A stretch of DNA of 64,000 nucleotides, taken from positions 1-64,000 of the forward strand of contig NZ_RCHJ01000022.1 in the NCBI RefSeq assembly GCF_004011805.1. Reading direction: 5' to 3'. This DNA is from Piscinibacter defluvii. Lineage in GTDB: Bacteria > Pseudomonadota > Gammaproteobacteria > Burkholderiales > Burkholderiaceae_C. Below, in pieces: positions 60,443 through 64,000 of this stretch (positions within the stretch are counted from its first letter, which is position 1; each line of letters opens with the position of its first letter). A model generated the notes under the pieces. The model saw only the letters and a list, made by a program, of their open reading frames with translations. It ran no database searches and was not told where the DNA came from. The position numbers were made by a program, and so were the translations under genes.

Positions 60443-60538
60443 GGAGGACTCCGGTGGCAGGACAGGACGGCTTCGGGGGTCGAAGGGGTCGGCCGGCAGT
60501 GTAGTGGCGGACCGGCGAAATCTACGGGAAACCCCCAG

Positions 60539-60560
60539 ACTTATATCTTATATAAGACTT
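60539..60560. promoter_or_regulatory. Putative GntR operator upstream of acnB
   Basis: TCTTATATAAGA (60546-60557) is a perfect 12-bp palindrome inside a longer ACTTATATCTTATATAAGAC stretch, preceded by CCCCAG. A closely related site with the same flanks lies between mdh and gntR at 63410-63440. It lies about 104 bp before the acnB start. This is an AT-rich island in very GC-rich DNA, so chance is unlikely. Confidence 0.65.
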
Positions 60561-60617
60561 AGGCGCCAGCATCCCGCCCCCGCCTGACGCCAGCCTGTCG
60601 CGAGCACCGGGCACGCA

Positions 60618-60645
60618 AGAAAAAGGCCCGCACGCGGCGGGCCTT
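60618..60645 (-). terminator. Intrinsic terminator of the 60665-61153 gene
   Basis: On the minus strand, AAGGCCCGC (60645-60637) pairs perfectly with GCGGGCCTT (60631-60623) across a 5-nt loop and is followed by a run of five Ts (60624-60620). It starts 20 bp after the gene's stop and protects the acnB operator region from read-through. Confidence 0.85.
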
Positions 60646-60664
60646 CGGTCGGGAGCGGGGCGCC

Positions 60665-61153
60665 TTACTTGGCCGCCGTCTCCTGCGCCTTCAGCGCGGC
60701 GGCCACTTCGCGCTGGTTGGCGTTGACGCAGCCGTCGAGCACGCGCTGGCCGGTCTTGCTGTCGAACAGCATGGACTTGTTGGCGATCTGGATCACCAGG
60801 AAGCGCTCCTTCAGGTCCTCGAGGCGGATCGCGCCGGTGCTCGAGGCCACGGGCTTCATCAGCCAGGTCTGCTTGCCGGACTTCACCTCGGCGTAACCGG
60901 GGTACTTGGGCATGGTCGCGACGGTGGCCGTCTGGCCCATCTCGCACTCGTAGGTGCCGTAGTAGACCCGTTCCGCAGCGGCCAGCTGCTCGGCCGAGGC
61001 GGCCGGCGGCTCGGCTTCCTTGGCGGGCGCGGCCTTGGCGGCCTTGGCCGGCGCCGGCTTGGCAGCCTTCTGCGGCACCGCGGTCTGGGCAACGGCCAGC
61101 GTGCCGACGAGGCTCAGCGCGGCAGCGATCACGAGGGTGGTCTTGTTCAGCAT
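60665..61153 (-). CDS. Small periplasmic protein, uncharacterised
   Basis: A 162-aa protein with a signal peptide (about residues 1-22, ending LAVAQT). An Ala/Lys/Pro linker (about 27-50, AAKPAPAKAAKAAPAKEAEPP) comes next, and then a folded part with two conserved-looking cysteines (YECEMGQTA and LDGCVN). The hydrophobic/polar pattern of the folded part (LVIQIANKSMLF) and the paired Cys recall small lysozyme-inhibitor or barrel-like periplasmic proteins, but the match is not convincing. It is a single-gene unit with its own terminator, between acnB and the CoA-ester lyase. Confidence 0.65.
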   Translation of the reverse strand: MLNKTTLVIAAALSLVGTLAVAQTAVPQKAAKPAPAKAAKAAPAKEAEPPAASAEQLAAAERVYYGTYECEMGQTATVATMPKYPGYAEVKSGKQTWLMKPVASSTGAIRLEDLKERFLVIQIANKSMLFDSKTGQRVLDGCVNANQREVAAALKAQETAAK

Positions 61154-61282
61154 GTCGTGGCGGGCGCAGGCCCTGTGGTGGTCGACGGAAGCGCGAGCAT
61201 GAGGCCGACCGGGACCCGACTGCAACCAATTGCTGCCGCCAACGCCGGCGCTTACAAGTACATACGTCGAGGGCGGCGCCGA

Positions 61283-61298
61283 TGTGGCACCTGCCACA
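61283..61298. promoter_or_regulatory. Palindrome TGTGGCA-CC-TGCCACA after the CoA-ester lyase gene
   Basis: A perfect 7-bp inverted repeat with a 2-bp centre lies in the 160-bp gap 61154-61313. The lyase stop is 16 bp away (higher coordinates), and the small periplasmic protein gene starts 130 bp away at 61153. It could be an operator for the latter or a weak terminator for the former; there is no T-run. The rest of the gap shows only an AT-leaning stretch (about 61251-61266) that may hold a promoter. Confidence 0.35.
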
Positions 61299-61313
61299 CT
61301 CCGCGACGCCGGC

Positions 61314-62318
61314 TCAAGCGGCGGCGTGGAACCAGGCCTCGCGCACCTCGGCCGGCAGCGGCTGGCCGGTGCGCCAGGCGCGCTCGAGCAACTGCCAGTA
61401 GTAGCGGTAGCTGGCGCGGTCGTGCAGGGTGTCGCGGTGGCGGATCGGCGCCCAGTCGGCGGCCTGCGCCGCGCGCACGATCTCGATGGCCAGGTCCACC
61501 TCCGCGGCCGTCGGCGCGAAGGCCTCGACGATGGCGCGGATCTGGTCGGGGTGGATGCTCCACATGCGCGTGTAGCCGAACTCGCGCGCCGCGCGCCCCG
61601 CCGCGGCCGCCAGCGCGTGCAGGTCCTTGAACTCGGTGACCACGCAGTGCGAGGGTGTCTTGCCGTGGGCATGGCAGGCCGCGGCGATCTCCAGCTTGGC
61701 GCGCACCACCAGCGGGTGCGTGAACTGGCCGGCCGCGCCCATCGCACTGGCCGGTATCGCGCCGCGGTGCGCCGAGACGAAATCCATCAACCCGAAGGAG
61801 ACCGACTCGATGCGCGGGTGCGCGGCGATCGCATCCACCTCGCGCAACGCGCCATGCGTCTCCACCAGGGTGTGCAGCGGCAGCGCGCGCTCGATGCCGT
61901 GCACGCGCCGCACGTGGTCGATCGCCTCGGCGGCCGCCTGCACGTCGGCCACGCCGCGCGGCTTGGGCAGCATCAGGTACGCGAGGCGTTCACCGGCGCG
62001 GCCGACCAGCGTCTCGACGTCGGCCAGGAAGCTCGGGTGACCGACCGGATGGACCCGCGCGCCGACCCGGCCGAAGCGGTTCTCGGCCGACATCACGAGC
62101 TCGGCGCACAGGCGCGCGTGGTCGGCCTCGCGGCCGACCGGGGCACCGTCCTCGCAGTCGAGCGTGACGTCGAACACCGGGCCCAGCTCGGCCTGCAGCG
62201 CGAGGCTCTTGCGCATGCGCGCCTCGACGCCGCAGTAGTGGTCGCAGACAGGCAGGGGGGGCGAGCGTTCGCCCTCGTCGAAGAGGGCGTCGCGCGGGTG
62301 GACCGTGCCTGTCGCCAT
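61314..62318 (-). CDS. CoA-ester lyase (HpcH/HpaI aldolase/citrate-lyase beta family)
   Basis: A 334-aa TIM-barrel lyase. [20 protein letters not shown] (about residues 49-68) holds the Mg-binding acidic site, GARVHP has the conserved Arg, and MLPKPRG and [15 protein letters not shown] the other active-site Lys and Glu. IHPDQI occurs near the C-terminus. It is related to malyl-CoA/citramalyl-CoA lyases and CitE-like proteins. It lies 7 bp after mdh in the same operon, which points to a C4-dicarboxyl-CoA substrate such as malyl-CoA, but this is inference. Confidence 0.85.
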   Translation of the reverse strand: MATGTVHPRDALFDEGERSPPLPVCDHYCGVEARMRKSLALQAELGPVFDVTLDCEDGAPVGREADHARLCAELVMSAENRFGRVGARVHPVGHPSFLADVETLVGRAGERLAYLMLPKPRGVADVQAAAEAIDHVRRVHGIERALPLHTLVETHGALREVDAIAAHPRIESVSFGLMDFVSAHRGAIPASAMGAAGQFTHPLVVRAKLEIAAACHAHGKTPSHCVVTEFKDLHALAAAAGRAAREFGYTRMWSIHPDQIRAIVEAFAPTAAEVDLAIEIVRAAQAADWAPIRHRDTLHDRASYRYYWQLLERAWRTGQPLPAEVREAWFHAAA

Positions 62319-62325
62319 GCCTCGG

Positions 62326-63312
<987 letters not shown>

Positions 63313-63409
63313 GGAGGTCTCCGGAAGGGCGGGAAGAGGAGGGGAAGAGGTGCTCTGGAATCGCGCCCGCCAGTGTAGGCGCAAGCCGGTCCCGGAGCGA
63401 GGGCTTTCC

Positions 63410-63440
63410 CCAGGTCTTATGTCTTCTATAAGATATGAGT
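63410..63440. promoter_or_regulatory. Putative GntR operator between mdh and gntR
   Basis: The core TCTTCTATAAGA (63422-63433) has perfect 4-bp arms around CTAT and sits in CCAGGTCTTATG...GATATGAG context. Aligned with the acnB site it shares CCCCAG, a CTTAT direct repeat and TATAAGA. It is between the divergent mdh (start 63312) and gntR (start 63490) genes, so it can serve both repression of mdh and autoregulation. Confidence 0.65.
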
Positions 63441-63489
63441 CAGTTTCCCGTGGACGATGCCGGTTCCGGCACCGCGCCGCCCGCTCCGC

Positions 63490-64000
63490 ATGGCCACCAC
63501 CGCCGCACCGCCCACCCCCGCCTTCAGCCCGCTGTACCAGCAGATCAAGGCGCTGATGCTGCGCGAACTGCAGGCCGGCGTGTGGCGCCCGGGCGAGACC
63601 ATCCCGAGCGAGACCGAGCTGGCCGGCCGCTTCAAGGTCAGCCAGGGCACGGTGCGCAAGGCGATCGACGAGCTGGCGGCCGAGAACCACCTGGTGCGCC
63701 GCCAGGGCAAGGGCACCTTCGTCGCGACGCACGGCGAGCAGCAGACCCAGTTCCGCTTCCTGCGCCTGCAGCCCGACGACGGCGTCAGCGAAGGCACGAC
63801 GCGCCGCTTCATCGACTGCCGCCGCCTGCGTGCGCCGGCCGACGTCGCGCGCGCGCTCGGGCTGCGCTCGGGCGATGCGGCGATCCAGGTCAAGCGCGTG
63901 CTGTCGCTGCGCGATGCGCCGGTGGTGTTCGACGAGATCTGGCTGCCGGCCGTGCTGTTCAAGGGGCTCACCGCCGAGCGGCTGTCGGACTACCGCGGAC
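63490..64000 (+). CDS. GntR family regulator, HutC subfamily (partial, cut by window end)
   Basis: The first 170 residues are present. A winged HTH lies at about 12-78 ([63 protein letters not shown]). The start of a UTRA ligand domain follows ([39 protein letters not shown]). The UTRA fold binds small organic acids or sugars in this subfamily. Position and the two matching palindromes suggest a TCA-cycle regulator of acnB, mdh and itself. The 3' end is beyond base 64000. Confidence 0.92.
   Translation, partial: MATTAAPPTPAFSPLYQQIKALMLRELQAGVWRPGETIPSETELAGRFKVSQGTVRKAIDELAAENHLVRRQGKGTFVATHGEQQTQFRFLRLQPDDGVSEGTTRRFIDCRRLRAPADVARALGLRSGDAAIQVKRVLSLRDAPVVFDEIWLPAVLFKGLTAERLSDYRG

Overview
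This is a GC-rich (about 70 percent) stretch of a betaproteobacterial chromosome. Gene content and family variants point to Burkholderiales, probably the Rubrivivax/Leptothrix/Ideonella-type group: a full Entner-Doudoroff pair, FAD- and PQQ-type periplasmic dehydrogenases, an acnA plus acnB/mdh TCA locus, and compact operons with ATGA overlaps. The genus assignment is inference; no rRNA is present.

Region 1 (1-4214) is the right end of an integrated element. It carries a tyrosine recombinase, a HIT protein, a phosphorothioate-DNA-type HNH endonuclease and an XRE/nucleotidyltransferase pair that looks like a toxin-antitoxin module. It stops at a 48-bp 3' fragment of a tRNA-Lys(CTT) gene followed by an intact intrinsic terminator, the expected scar (attR) of integration into a tRNA 3' end. 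Region 2 (4251-9786) holds a SLOG-TIR fusion fused operonically to a ClC channel, then an SLC13-type permease, an AraC-type regulator and an SDR enzyme.

Region 3 (9900-18763) has a small exported peptide not previously obvious because of its size, an RND efflux operon (adaptor, pump, outer-membrane factor) led by a catalytically degenerate alpha/beta hydrolase, and a divergent LysR regulator. Region 4 (18819-29675) has a giant AsmA/DUF748-type protein and a periplasmic oxidation cluster: Tat-exported small subunit, FAD/3Fe-4S GMC dehydrogenase, ribbon-helix-helix protein, glyoxalase, PQQ sugar dehydrogenase, cytochrome c, and a TonB receptor closely resembling the PQQ receptor PqqU (YncD).

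Region 5 (29728-45924) is mostly housekeeping: msrA, a 273-bp multi-palindrome element, a ZnuD-like TonB receptor with a small companion protein, pdxH, edd-eda, gloA, thioesterase, MarR-MFS, GFA/SDR/MBL operon, a lipoprotein-arsC pair, an AlkD-like protein and a sigma-54-type amtB. Region 6 (45926-64000) contains acnA, a hybrid histidine kinase, serA-serC, a DUF6781-like protein, sbcB, a parallel beta-helix protein with an apparent CTG start, acnB, a small periplasmic protein, a CoA-ester lyase, mdh and a partial GntR/HutC regulator. Near-identical palindromes before acnB and between mdh and gntR suggest that this regulator controls the TCA genes.
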